Part shown: positions 52,839 to 61,254 of the stretch, piece by piece
How positions within the stretch are numbered: position 1 is the stretch's first letter
How the letters are laid out: each line of letters begins with the position of its first letter
Assembly: GCA_965207805.1 (NCBI GenBank)
Contig: OZ242312.1
Coordinates: forward strand, 434,001 to 498,000
DNA: 64,000 bases
DNA from: Palauibacter sp965207805
Lineage (GTDB): Bacteria; Gemmatimonadota; Gemmatimonadetes; Palauibacterales; Palauibacteraceae
Direction: 5' to 3'
The notes under the pieces: model-generated
The model's database searches: none
What the model was told of the DNA's origin: nothing
Seen by the model: only the letters and a program-made list of their open reading frames with translations
Program-made: the position numbers and the translations under genes

Positions 52839-53410
52839 CGCGGGGAACTCAAGGAGGAATCGCTCAACTGCGAGGGCGAGGCGCTCTGGATCACGCTCTG
52901 GCGCGTCCATCCCGACGAGTGCGTGGATGTCTGCTGGGACTAGCGGGCGGCGAGTTGTTGCGGATGCCGGTTGCTCGCGAAGCTCCAGCACATGAGTTGG
53001 CTCAGGATGCCGCCGATCCGGGCGATCTGGTGGGCGCGACACCGAGGGTGAAGAACATCTGGTGTTCCACGTCCCCATGCGGGACATGGACGGCGGTGTT
53101 GGCGGAAGATGGTGAGCAGCCATGATGCGCCTGTTGTGCGCGACCTGTTCGGTGACGGTCGATCGTTCCATGTCCCGGACGAGGTGATCGCGGCGATCGC
53201 ACGGTCGCCTTCCCGCAGGGATTGCTGGCTGGGAGCGTACTATCTATTCATGTTCATTACGATTCCGTGTAGTTTCAATAACGCTTGTAAAATAAGGAGT
53301 TATCGTACATTCGTGTTCCGACACGATCCCCCTTCACCTCTTGACAGCCGGATCATTTCTGGGGCATTATTCGGGGGCATACTTCTGTAGCTATAACGGG
53401 ATGCCCCTAC
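52839..53410. other. Remnant-rich stretch before the intact integrase
   Basis: No intact gene is certain. At 52848-52943 a plus-strand frame ends LKEESLNCEGEALWITLW... and stops, resembling a protein C-terminus. A 93-codon ORF at 53109-53390 (HDAPVVRDLFGDGRSFHVPD) may be another fragment, as its end is AT-rich and hydrophobic. The AT-rich part at 53235-53330 may carry the integrase promoter or the attachment site. Confidence 0.4.
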
Positions 53411-54652
53411 ATGCCACTGACAGCCACGGCCATCCGCAAGGCCAAACCCCGCGAGAAGCCGCGCAAGCTCTACGACAGCCGCGGCCTCTACCTCGAAATC
53501 GCCCCGCGCGGCACCAAGGCGTGGCGCTTCAAGTACCGCTTCGCGGGCAAGGAGAAGCGCATTTCGATGGGGATCTTTCCCGAGGTCTCGTTGAAGCTCG
53601 CCCGGGAGCGCAGGGATGAGGCCCGCAAGCTGCTGGCACGGGACATCGACCCGAGCGCCTACCGGAAGGCCCAGAAGCAGTCGCGGCGGCAATGGGCCAG
53701 GAACAGCTTCGAGGCGGTGGCCACCGAATGGCTCGCCAAGCACTCGCCAAACTGGTCAAAGGGGCACTCGAAGCGGCTCGAACGCGAGTTTCGGCACGAT
53801 GTCTTCCCCTACATCGGCTCGGAGCCGGTTGCGGGACTCACGGCGCGCGAGCTCTTAGCCGTGGTGCGCCGCGTCGAGGAACGCGGGCACCTTCCGATGG
53901 CGCACTCCATCCTTCAAACCTGCGGTCGGGTGTTGCGGTACGCGGTGGCGACGGGACGGGCCGAGCGGGACGTGTCGTCGGACCTGCGCGGGGCGCTGCC
54001 GCCCGTGAAGATCAAACACTACGCCGCGATCACGGACCCGAGGGAGGTCGGCCCGCTGCTCCGGCTGCTGGACGGCTACTCGGGAACGCTTCCGGTCCGC
54101 TGCGCGCTCCGTCTCTTGCCGCTGCTCTTCGTCCGGCACGGCGAGTTGCGCAGCGCCGAGTGGGCCGACATCGATCTGGAGGAGGCCGAATGGCGCTACA
54201 CGGTCGGCAAGACTGGCACGCCGCACATCGTTCCGCTGGCGCGTCAGGCGCTCGCGATTCTGAATGAGGTTCACACGCTGACCGGGCATCACCGCTTCGT
54301 CTTCCCGAACGCCCGCTATCCGAAGCGCGAGCGGTCAATGAGCGACGCCACGCTATGGGGCGCGTTCCGGGCGTTGGACATCCCGAGCGACCGGATGACC
54401 CTGCACGGATTCAGGGCGATGGCGCGGACCATTCTGGACGAGGTGCTGGGCTTCCGGCCCGACTTCATCGAGCACCAACTGGCGCACCGCGTCAGGGACC
54501 CCCTCGGCCGCGCGTACAACCGCACCAAGTTCCTGCCCGAGCGGAAACACATGATGCAGACTTGGGCCGACTATCTCGACCGGCTTCGGGCGGGAGAGGT
54601 CGATCCGGGGGCTCTCCGAGCGCCGGGGCACACCCACCAACCAGCGCCGTGA
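53411..54652 (+). CDS. int: P4-type tyrosine integrase, module 2
   Basis: 413 residues from ATG 53411. It has the P4-integrase N-terminal domain (LTATAIRKAKPREKPRKLYD, then FAGKEKRISMGIFPEVSL). The catalytic domain shows Arg in RHGELRSAEW, the HGFRAMART box and HQLAHRVRD, and the nucleophile region GRAYNRTKF. It catalyses site-specific integration and excision, usually at a tRNA 3' end. It is the intact relative of the broken copy at 52032-52838. No strong ribosome site is seen, and ATG 53401 is in another frame. Confidence 0.93.
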   Translation: MPLTATAIRKAKPREKPRKLYDSRGLYLEIAPRGTKAWRFKYRFAGKEKRISMGIFPEVSLKLARERRDEARKLLARDIDPSAYRKAQKQSRRQWARNSFEAVATEWLAKHSPNWSKGHSKRLEREFRHDVFPYIGSEPVAGLTARELLAVVRRVEERGHLPMAHSILQTCGRVLRYAVATGRAERDVSSDLRGALPPVKIKHYAAITDPREVGPLLRLLDGYSGTLPVRCALRLLPLLFVRHGELRSAEWADIDLEEAEWRYTVGKTGTPHIVPLARQALAILNEVHTLTGHHRFVFPNARYPKRERSMSDATLWGAFRALDIPSDRMTLHGFRAMARTILDEVLGFRPDFIEHQLAHRVRDPLGRAYNRTKFLPERKHMMQTWADYLDRLRAGEVDPGALRAPGHTHQPAP

Positions 54653-54887
54653 CATCAACTCCACGCGCTCTCGCTGGCCCCAGGCGACCGGGGAGACGTA
54701 GCCGTTCTGGATCGTCACGCACCTCGTGGTCTCGCCGAGACTCCCGCTAGCTGCGCTTCGGCCGCCGTGCCTGTCACTTTTTCACCGGCCACCGACCCCG
54801 CGGACACGCGCGCGGCGTTGCATTGCTCCAAGGCATGGCCGGCACCGTCCGCGCCAAATCGACTACGCGGGTGATGCCCCCGCCCGA

Positions 54888-55673
54888 TCAACCACCCCAG
54901 CTCGGTTGAAGTAGGCATATGGCGACCTGTTCCGCCCGGTGCGCCGTGCGCTTTATAGCCTTGCGGGCGGCGGGCGAGTTGGGCCAGTCGTCCGGGTGGG
55001 CCAACTCCACCCATTGCACCGTCATTTTGTGGATGCGCTCGAAAGCCTTGTTGAGCGCCTCAATGTGGGCGTCGGGCCAGTTGGGCCAGTCGTCCGGGGG
55101 GAAGATGTCCCTTGGGAATGGCGGATCCGCCGATCCCGGGAGGTCGAAGGCGGGGCAGAAATCCTCCAAAAGCACGCGGGACAACAGGTTTCGGGCGCTA
55201 CGCACACTCTTGGGGGGAACTGACCTCGGCGGATCATCCTTGGTCCAACGGGTCCAACCTGATCCGTCCCGCGCGATCCGGGGGGCGTAGGTCTGGTGTC
55301 TCAGGCGAGCTTCGATGCCGCCCGTACTCGTTGCGCTCCCAATGTACACCCGCCGCCCGCGCTCGCTGAACATGTAGATGCCGGGTTTATCGCAAATCGT
55401 CCGCTCGCTTGGAGCAGGGCTTCCGAGCGGGATTGTGTGCCATTTCGCCACCGGGTACGGCTTCGCCCCGGCCAACTCCTCAGCAACCCGTAGCAGCTTG
55501 GCTCTCTCTTCCGCGTTCTGCATTTCTTCCGCCTCGATACCCCCCGCCGAATCGGGGAGACTGGGCGCCCGGACGCTGACATCTTCGGTGCCCGAGACTC
55601 TGACGTTTCCGTGCCGATTGACAACTAGTACCCCGGCCGGGCATCCGTGAACGGCGTAGGGTCGATTCTCCAA
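54888..55673 (-). CDS. GIY-YIG-like nuclease domain protein
   Basis: 261 residues from TTG 55673; ATG 55523 would be a shorter alternative, but the region in between looks coding. The GIY-YIG signature is seen as KPGIYMFSERGRRVYIGSAT followed by GGIEARLRHQ, with the catalytic Tyr pair and Arg. The C-terminal part is helical, with two WPNWPDAH/DDWPNSPA-like segments. GIY-YIG domains occur in homing, repair and restriction nucleases; this one may act in the mobile element or in defence. A cysteine-rich protein lies upstream on the same strand. Confidence 0.78.
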   Translation of the reverse strand: MENRPYAVHGCPAGVLVVNRHGNVRVSGTEDVSVRAPSLPDSAGGIEAEEMQNAEERAKLLRVAEELAGAKPYPVAKWHTIPLGSPAPSERTICDKPGIYMFSERGRRVYIGSATSTGGIEARLRHQTYAPRIARDGSGWTRWTKDDPPRSVPPKSVRSARNLLSRVLLEDFCPAFDLPGSADPPFPRDIFPPDDWPNWPDAHIEALNKAFERIHKMTVQWVELAHPDDWPNSPAARKAIKRTAHRAEQVAICLLQPSWGG

Positions 55674-55738
55674 AAACCTTCGGAGCCCCCCGCCTCACCT
55701 GCCTACCCCCCGGAGCGGGTCGAAACGCCCGTAAGGTA

Positions 55739-55996
55739 TCACTTCCATCCCCGATCGCGGCAGGAACGGCACCGGGTCCGGTCCAGATCGTCCAGCGGCC
55801 CCGCGCACATCCGGCACAACCCCGCATCGGCGGGGGAGCATAGCCGGTCCGCCACCGGCGAGTGATCCAGCACGCGCCCGCACTGGCGGCATTGCACGAG
55901 CAAGAACCCGCACCCTGCCGGGCACGGCCCGACCTTCGGGTTGTCCGGCCATCCCCGGCTGCAAACACACCCTTCAGACATACTCCACTCAGGCAT
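55739..55996 (-). CDS. Small cysteine-rich zinc-ribbon-like protein
   Basis: 85 residues from ATG 55996, or 80 from ATG 55981, which has GGAG just upstream. It has 12 cysteines, mostly in C-x-C or CxxC type pairs (CVC, CPAGC, CRQC, CRMC, CRSC), as in zinc ribbons or treble-clef-like modules. It is 65 bases upstream of the GIY-YIG gene on the same strand, so a DNA-binding partner for that nuclease is possible. No family can be named. Confidence 0.6.
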   Translation of the reverse strand: MPEWSMSEGCVCSRGWPDNPKVGPCPAGCGFLLVQCRQCGRVLDHSPVADRLCSPADAGLCRMCAGPLDDLDRTRCRSCRDRGWK

Positions 55997-56153
55997 TACC
56001 GTTGAGCTTGAGCACCTCCGCCACCTTCGCCGAGTGCGAAGGCGCGACGTTACAGGCGACTTCCGGCGTGACCAGCGCCACGCATGGCCACTCCCGCACG
56101 GCTGCGGGCAGCGCAGTCGGGAGTGGCATCAGGAAGAGCACGATGCCGCGCAT
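55989..56153 (-). CDS. Possible small hypothetical protein upstream of the cysteine-rich gene
   Basis: 54 residues if ATG 56153 is used (a longer start at 56207 exists). It ends TPEVACNVAPSHSAKVAEVLK..., and its stop overlaps the cysteine-rich gene by 8 bases, which would allow translational coupling. No ribosome site and no family are visible, so it may be spurious. Confidence 0.28.
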   Translation of the reverse strand: MRGIVLFLMPLPTALPAAVREWPCVALVTPEVACNVAPSHSAKVAEVLKLNGNA

Positions 56154-56519
56154 CCGGCGTTGCTTCGGTAGGTGGCGCCCCCCCGAAACCTGCCCGATCA
56201 ACGGCAACTCGTCCAGTTCGGGATCGAGGCCCCGCAGGTGGTGATGGAGACGCCGCTGGCGCTGGCCGATCCGGGTCCGGGACGGTGCTGGAACCCCTTG
56301 GACATCGCCGTTTCGGCGGCTGTTGACACCGCCCGAAACAGCCCCCTGACTTCACGTCATGGCGACTCCGACGACCCCCGATTCCGCACCTCGGCGTGCG
56401 GTCCTGCCCGCTAATGCGGGAGAGCCAGTCCACCCTTTGGGGCCACGCTCCGCGCGTCCCCGGCAGGGGCTGGCGGGGGGCCGTGCCCCCTGTGACCCCC
56501 ACAACGGAAACGGCGCACC
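56154..56519. other. Region upstream of mobilisation module 2
   Basis: No convincing gene is seen apart from short overlapping frames. It carries the candidate oriT block at 56322-56377. A GCCG-TTT-CGGC palindrome lies near 56306-56318. Confidence 0.4.
56322..56377. other. Candidate oriT / conserved cis-element, module 2
   Basis: GTTGACACCGCCCGA (56322-56336) is identical to module 1, and CATGGCGACTCCGACGACCC (56358-56377) differs at one base. Here GGCTGTT and AACAGCC form 7-bp arms around the GACACCGCCCGA core. This matches an oriT-type repeat next to a relaxase operon. Confidence 0.5.
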
Positions 56520-56858
56520 GTGAGCGCCGGCCGCGCAGTCTGGGTGAAGGTCCGCGCCACCGAGGCGGAGCGTGCCGAGTGGCACGCCAAGGCGCGCTCG
56601 GCGGGCTTGACCTTGTCGGATCTGGTGCGCCGGTCGATTGGCCGGGTCCGCACCTGGACCGTGGCGCACGCCGAGGTCGAGCGCGGGCGCACCCGCGAAC
56701 TGGCGCGCCTCGGGAACAACCTCAACCAGATCGCTCGCTGGGCGAATACCCACAAGGAGGCCATCGAGGCCGTCGAGGTGATCGGCCACCTCGTCGCCAT
56801 CGACCGGCGGCTTCGGACGCTGGACCCCACCCAAGGCCCGGATGCGGATGCACATTAA
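56520..56858 (+). CDS. mobC: MobC-like relaxosome protein, module 2
   Basis: 112 residues from GTG 56520. The protein has the same start pattern (RATEAERAEWHAKARSAGLT) and the same core RLGNNLNQIARWANTHKE as the module 1 copy. It should bind oriT with the relaxase. Its end overlaps the relaxase start (56848) by 11 bases. Unlike its neighbour mobA, it is intact. Confidence 0.9.
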   Translation: MSAGRAVWVKVRATEAERAEWHAKARSAGLTLSDLVRRSIGRVRTWTVAHAEVERGRTRELARLGNNLNQIARWANTHKEAIEAVEVIGHLVAIDRRLRTLDPTQGPDADAH

Positions 56859-57581
56859 GTTCCTGGCGCGGGGAACCGGATCGGCGCGGGCTGCGGCCAA
56901 GTACCTCCTCGGGGAGCGGGACGCGGCGGGGAAGCCGCGCGAAGGCGTCGAAGTCCTACGGGGCGATCCTCACTGGGTGGCGTCGGTGGCGGACACTCTG
57001 GGCTTCGAGCACAGGTACACCTCCGGCGTGATCGCTTGGGCACCGGAGGACGAGCCGACCGAGGAACAGATCGGCGCGGTTCTGGACGCCTTCGAGGATA
57101 CGGCGTGGGCGGGACTGGAGCCCGACCGCTACGCATGGGCGGCGGTGCTCCACCGTGAGGAGGGCGGCGGCGCCCACGTCCATGTCCTCGCAGCGCGGTG
57201 CGACCTTGAGACCGGACGAAGCCTCAACATCGCCCCTCCGGGCTGGCGGAGGACGTTCGATCCGCTCCGCGACGCCTTCAACCACGAACACGGCTGGGGC
57301 CGTCCGGACGATCCGGCGCGGGCCAGGGTGCAGCAGCCCGGCCACCGCGCCTACATCGAGGCCGCGCGGCTGCGGGCCGGGCTCCGGCTCGAAACATCCC
57401 CCCGTGACCTGATCCGGGACTACCTGTTCCAGCGTGTCGAGCACGGCATGGTGCGGAATCGCGCCGATGTCGTCTCCGCACTGCGGGATGCGGGCCTCGA
57501 AGTGCCGCGCCAAGGCAAGGACTAACCTCACCGCGCTCGACCCCGAGACCGGGGACCGCTGGCGTCTCAAGGGAGAACTGT

Positions 57582-58082
57582 ATGGAGAGAACTTCGACCG
57601 CGAACGACTTGACCGACCGGCTGCGGACGCGGCTGGAGAGCGAACGCAGGGAGATCGAGGAGTTGACCGCGAGCGAGCTGAAGCGGCTCGCCGAGAACTC
57701 GCGGCGCGTTGCGAGGAACGCGCTCAGTACAATCGAGCGAGATACGGAGATGGCGACTGGGCGGATGCGCAGGTTGCTCGTCAAGGCGTGGCTCCGGCCG
57801 CTGATCGTCGGCCTGAGCCTTTGGATCGGTTTCTTCGGCGGAAGCTGGGCGACGATGCGCTGGTTGGCGTCGAGCGTCCACGACCGGATCGAGACGCTGG
57901 CGACGGCGAACGCGCGGATCGAGGAGGCGCACGGGACGCTGGCGGAACTGGAGGCGGACACCTGGGGGATCGCGCTCCGGGAGATCAAGGGGGAACGATA
58001 CGTGGTGCTGCCATTCGGGACACTGGCGGACCCGGGCTGGGAGGTGCGGGACCGTCCGGCCGTGAAGCTGTTGAACAGGTAA
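57582..58082 (+). CDS. mobB: MobB/MbeB-like protein nested in mobA, module 2
   Basis: 166 residues from ATG 57582. It is nearly identical to the module 1 copy in its first half (NDLTDRLRTRLESERREIEE) and membrane helix (PLIVGLSLWIGFFGGSWATM), and diverges in its last third. It remains open even though the host relaxase frame is broken just upstream. A GGGAGAAC ribosome site precedes the ATG by 5 bases. Confidence 0.8.
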   Translation: MERTSTANDLTDRLRTRLESERREIEELTASELKRLAENSRRVARNALSTIERDTEMATGRMRRLLVKAWLRPLIVGLSLWIGFFGGSWATMRWLASSVHDRIETLATANARIEEAHGTLAELEADTWGIALREIKGERYVVLPFGTLADPGWEVRDRPAVKLLNR

Positions 58083-58091
58083 AGGAGCTTT

Positions 58092-58352
58092 ATGAGCGAG
58101 TTGGAACGGCAGTTGACGGAGGCCTTGAAGAAGTTGTCCGAGCAGTACGAGCGGGAACAGCGGCGGCACTCCGGGCAGATCGAAGCCTTGCACGAGTACG
58201 CCGAAGTCTTGCGAGAATACGTCGAAGCCTTGAGGCAGCACGCCGAGCGGCAGAGCGGGGAGAGCGAAGCCTTGCGGACGCGAATCGAGTGGCTGGACGA
58301 GCAAGTTACGCGCTTGGCCGAGTCGTACGGCACGCTCGCCGCGACCTTGTGA
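58092..58352 (+). CDS. mobD: MobD/MbeD-like protein nested in mobA, module 2
   Basis: 86 residues from ATG 58092 with AAAGGAG upstream. The start SELERQLTEALKKLSEQYER is the MbeD_MobD pattern, followed by a heptad coiled coil (LHEYAEVLREYVEALRQHAE) with a repeat differing from module 1. It is 9 bases after the MobB-like stop. Its conservation supports a function in mobilisation. Confidence 0.78.
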   Translation: MSELERQLTEALKKLSEQYEREQRRHSGQIEALHEYAEVLREYVEALRQHAERQSGESEALRTRIEWLDEQVTRLAESYGTLAATL

Positions 58353-58498
58353 GAATGGTGACGGCGATGGTGACGCGCCGACGCGGCCGCGACCGCGATA
58401 TCGGTCCGAGCCGGTGAACGTTATCGGGTGCGGCTGCTTGAACGACGAATTGATCCGAACCAACATTAGAGCAGCCGCGCGGGAGAGTTGAATTGAAA

Positions 58499-59722
58499 AT
58501 GCGAAGCAAATGCCACTCCGCTCTGCTGCTGTCCGCAGCCATCGTTGCCTGCGGGGGAGACACCGGACGCAGACACGCTGTCCAAGTCCAGGTTTCGGAC
58601 AGCGCCGGCGTGCGGATCGTCGAATACGCCGGACAACCGGCGGTCGAGCCGCCCTTCGCCCTTGCGGCGGAACCGCTGTACCGGCACGGAGCGAACCCCG
58701 GCGATTACGAGTTCCTGTCCGTCGACGCCGGTCGGCTCTTCCCGGATGGAGGCGCGGTCGTCGCCGAGTGGTACGGCGAAGTGGTTGTCCTGAGTCCGGA
58801 CGGCACGACGCACGAGGTGCTCGCCAAGGTTGGAGAGGGACCGGGCGAAGTCATCGAGCCCTACTCCCTGTTCGTCGTGAGCCAGGACAGCGTCCTTGTG
58901 CCCGATAGGCGTCAGTCGCGCCTCACGGCTTTCGTTGGAGATTCGGTCGCGCGCATCGTGAGCCTCCCGCGGGCCGCGCACTTCGGTGTGGCGGGGATTG
59001 ATTCACCGGGTGAGTTGCTGCTCTGGAACCGATACCCCCACCGTTCTTGGTTCGATATCGAGGAGGAGTGGCTCGCCGGGCACATGACTGTGTTCGATAT
59101 CGAAACCGGCACCCTGGACACGGTCGCGTCGTACGACCACCTTCCGCGAGCAACGCGGGATGCGACGAACCCGATCATTCGGCCCGTTGGCGAGGTCACG
59201 GTCGCTACGGGGCGGTTCGTGTACACCCGATCCGACAGGCCCGAAATCACTTGGCGTTTGCCGGACGGCACGGTAACCCAGATCGTGCGCTGGCGGCCCG
59301 AGCCCAACCTGCTGACCGAGGAACTCCTGGAGCACGGCGAGGCCTACAACCGAATGATCGGTCGGCTGAACTACGGAGTATCCGAAGCCAGGCTTGAGGA
59401 GATCATCCAAGAGGACATGTCCCGGTATCGTGCCATGATCGGCCAGCCGGTGCCGTTCTTCGGCACCCCCTTCGCCGACGCCGACGGAAACGTGTGGTTG
59501 CCCTCCTACCGGCCGGCCTACCCGGAAGAGGGCTCACCCTACACCGTCATTTCCCCGGACGGGGAGTGGCTGGGACAGGTCGAGACTCCGCCTCGGTTCC
59601 GAATCCTCGATGTGACCGGAGGGCTGGTCCTCGGGGTGGTGAGGGACGAAATGGACGTGGAGAACGTCGTGCTGTATGAGTTGGCAGGTGGACGATTTGG
59701 GGCAACTCTGGGGGCATTCTGA
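58499..59722 (+). CDS. Lipoprotein, six-bladed beta-propeller-like
   Basis: 407 residues from ATG 58499, with GGGAG about 12 bases upstream; the TTG at 58493 is less likely. The lipobox is IVACGGD. The protein has blade-like repeats (VVLSPDGTTHEVLAKVGEGP, FADADGNVWLPSYRPAYPEE) as in the 6-bladed beta-propeller lipoproteins common in Gemmatimonadota and Bacteroidota. No enzyme motif is seen. It follows mobilisation module 2 by 81 bases, where module 1 has a TlpA-like lipoprotein, so it is probably element cargo. Confidence 0.85.
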   Translation: MRSKCHSALLLSAAIVACGGDTGRRHAVQVQVSDSAGVRIVEYAGQPAVEPPFALAAEPLYRHGANPGDYEFLSVDAGRLFPDGGAVVAEWYGEVVVLSPDGTTHEVLAKVGEGPGEVIEPYSLFVVSQDSVLVPDRRQSRLTAFVGDSVARIVSLPRAAHFGVAGIDSPGELLLWNRYPHRSWFDIEEEWLAGHMTVFDIETGTLDTVASYDHLPRATRDATNPIIRPVGEVTVATGRFVYTRSDRPEITWRLPDGTVTQIVRWRPEPNLLTEELLEHGEAYNRMIGRLNYGVSEARLEEIIQEDMSRYRAMIGQPVPFFGTPFADADGNVWLPSYRPAYPEEGSPYTVISPDGEWLGQVETPPRFRILDVTGGLVLGVVRDEMDVENVVLYELAGGRFGATLGAF

Positions 59723-60141
59723 GTCGGCCATCGATCACTTACTCAGTGATAACAATCACTTAAGGTCGATTTAGAGAGGCGGGAGCGACCCCTAGGGTTC
59801 GGGGCAGGGGTGTGAAAGCACACCTGGCCCCGAACCCGTACCAGGCCCCCGGACTGGGGGGTTGCTCCCAGCACCGCCGGAGCGGCCCGTCCGGCAACGC
59901 CCGGCCGGGCTGCGGAGGCGAAGGACGTTGCGGCGCCCGCGGATCGCTGCCGCCGTCTGTGTGAATCCCCGACGGCCCGCACTGTGAATCGTTGCACGGA
60001 ATCGTTTTCACGCTCCAGTGCGGCCGTGGACCTGAGGCGACGCGCCGGCAACGGCGGCCTGCCAGGCTGATCGAAACACCCGCCCGTGCCGCCCGCAGCA
60101 ACGGTCGCATCCTCGTCTCCCCGGTCTTGTTTGAAACGCCC
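59723..60141. other. Gene-free region between the cargo gene and alpA
   Basis: No gene is seen. It holds ATCACT/AGTGAT short palindromes at 59734-59760 and the large hairpin at 59795-59837. A TTGAAACGCCC-type motif appears near 60128. It may contain the element's end or a regulatory site. Confidence 0.4.
59795..59837. repeat. Large stem-loop after the module 2 cargo gene
   Basis: GGGTTCGGGGC plus GGTGTG pair with CACACC plus GGCCCCGAACCC, with a small bulge and loop AAAG, making a stem of about 18 bp. There is no T-run, so a simple terminator is not proven; an oriT, recombination or RNA hairpin is also possible. Confidence 0.5.
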
Positions 60142-60369
60142 TTACACCGCCCCGTCCCGGCTCGCGGCGATTCGCTCCCGGATCCACTCGTCAACCTCCG
60201 ACTCGAGCCAGCCGACGGCGCGGGCGCCCAGCGACACCGGCCTCGGGAAGCGCCCTTGGTCCAGCCGCACGTAGATCGTGCTCCGCGACAGGCCCGTCCG
60301 GCTCAGCACTTCCGGCAGCCTCAGAAAGCGCACCGGCGCGCGTGTCTCTCGTTCGATCATGCTCGTCAT
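60142..60369 (-). CDS. alpA: AlpA-type excisionase/regulator, module 2
   Basis: 75 residues from ATG 60369, with GGAG 8 bases upstream. An AlpA/MerR-like winged helix-turn-helix (RFLRLPEVLSRTGLSRSTIY, then GRFPRPVSLGARAVGWLESE) is complete. AlpA proteins switch on excision or transcription in P4-like elements. The copy at 45231 is frameshifted, so this is the working one. It faces the module 2 cargo gene. Confidence 0.85.
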   Translation of the reverse strand: MTSMIERETRAPVRFLRLPEVLSRTGLSRSTIYVRLDQGRFPRPVSLGARAVGWLESEVDEWIRERIAASRDGAV

Positions 60370-61041
60370 CGCACCGTTCTCCTTGTCTCAATCATGAATC
60401 CCGACCCGTCCGGCCCTTGAGCCCGGTGGCAGGCCGCTGTGAACGCACACTCCGTCCGCGGTTGCAGACGCGTCGAATGTCTGCGCCGCACGTCCCCAAG
60501 AACTTCCAGTCGCCGACCGCGCGCTCCCCGAACTCCGACGGCGACAGCCTGCGTGCGCCGAAGAAACGCCGCCACGCGCCGCTCGAACTGCTTGGACAGG
60601 TTTCCGTTTCGCGTCAACCAAGACGGGTTGATGGCAAATGGCGCAAGTCAATGGGAAATGCCCTATTACCCACCTGCGTGCGGAGCAACGAGATACCGAA
60701 TCGCCCGTTTGACTCTCGCCCCCAATGAGGTCTCGATGACTCCTGGGAGGGCTTGTTTCTGCGGAGGTACGGTTGGTGGTCGACATCGGCGGGTTTGGGA
60801 GCGAATCGCGGGCGAGTCGCAGCGGCGGCGAGCGAGGCGCTGGCGGGCGTGGCGATTCCTGGGGGGCCGAGGCCACATCCATCGGCGGACGAGTGCCGTC
60901 TGGCAAGAAGGCGGGCAGAGCGGCACCCAAGGCGCGCTCGGCAGGCTTGACACTGGATGGCCGGGAGGGAGTTCTCCACGGCGCGGAGGAGGGCGGTATA
61001 TTGGATCGTCGATTTCCAACGTTCACACAAAGAGAAAAGCC
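60370..61041. other. Region of gene remnants between alpA and the OLD nuclease
   Basis: No intact gene is evident. On the minus strand about 60393-60617 there is a high-GC3 frame (GARRLSPSEFGERAVGDWKF) without a start and with a stop before alpA, so it is probably a 5'-truncated gene. At about 60926-60951 the bases encode KARSAGLTL, matching the MobC segment HAKARSAGLTLSD, a short mobC remnant. Confidence 0.4.
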
Positions 61042-61254
61042 ATGAAGAGCCCGACCGAGCGTATGAAGGAGCATGGGATGGAGAGGCGGATCGGCCCGGT
61101 CGGCCCGCGCCGTCTGGCAGATCTAGAACGGGGTCTCACGAGCGCTCGCCAATTCCATTCCGACACGCCGATGCGGATCCAGCGGGGCGTCTACGGGCGC
61201 CTCCTCCAAAGCCGCTCTCGATGTCTCAGCACGCTTGCGACGGCGACCCCATGA
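61042..61254 (+). CDS. Small ORF overlapping the OLD nuclease start
   Basis: 70 residues from ATG 61042 (MKSPTERMKEHGMERRIGP), with AGAGAAAAG a few bases upstream. It is basic, without a recognised family. Its TGA overlaps the OLD nuclease ATG as ATGA, suggesting translational coupling, so it may be a real partner or leader. The coding signal is weak. Confidence 0.35.
   Translation: MKSPTERMKEHGMERRIGPVGPRRLADLERGLTSARQFHSDTPMRIQRGVYGRLLQSRSRCLSTLATATP

Larger units (their letters stand above)
56848..58417 (+). pseudogene. mobA: MobA relaxase, module 2, frameshifted after the relaxase domain
   Basis: The first ~225 codons (ending VPRQGKD) match the intact copy very closely, including AAKYLLGERD and HVHVLAARCD. 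Where module 1 reads GAC TAC GTC, module 2 reads GACTAACCTC: one extra A near 57523 makes a TAA stop. The rest of the relaxase frame continues open after skipping one base (LTALDPETGDRWRLKGELYG) to 58417. The truncated protein retains the catalytic domain, so it could still work in part. The nested MobB- and MobD-like genes in the region after the stop are intact. Confidence 0.85.

Noticed and set aside
52818..53171. Minus-strand 117-residue ORF
   Set aside because: No ribosome site or family; composition typical of shadows, and it crosses the integrase breakpoint.
60388..61074. Minus-strand 228-residue ORF
   Set aside because: Ser/Arg/Pro-rich low-complexity translation without motifs; another frame here has the better third-position GC.
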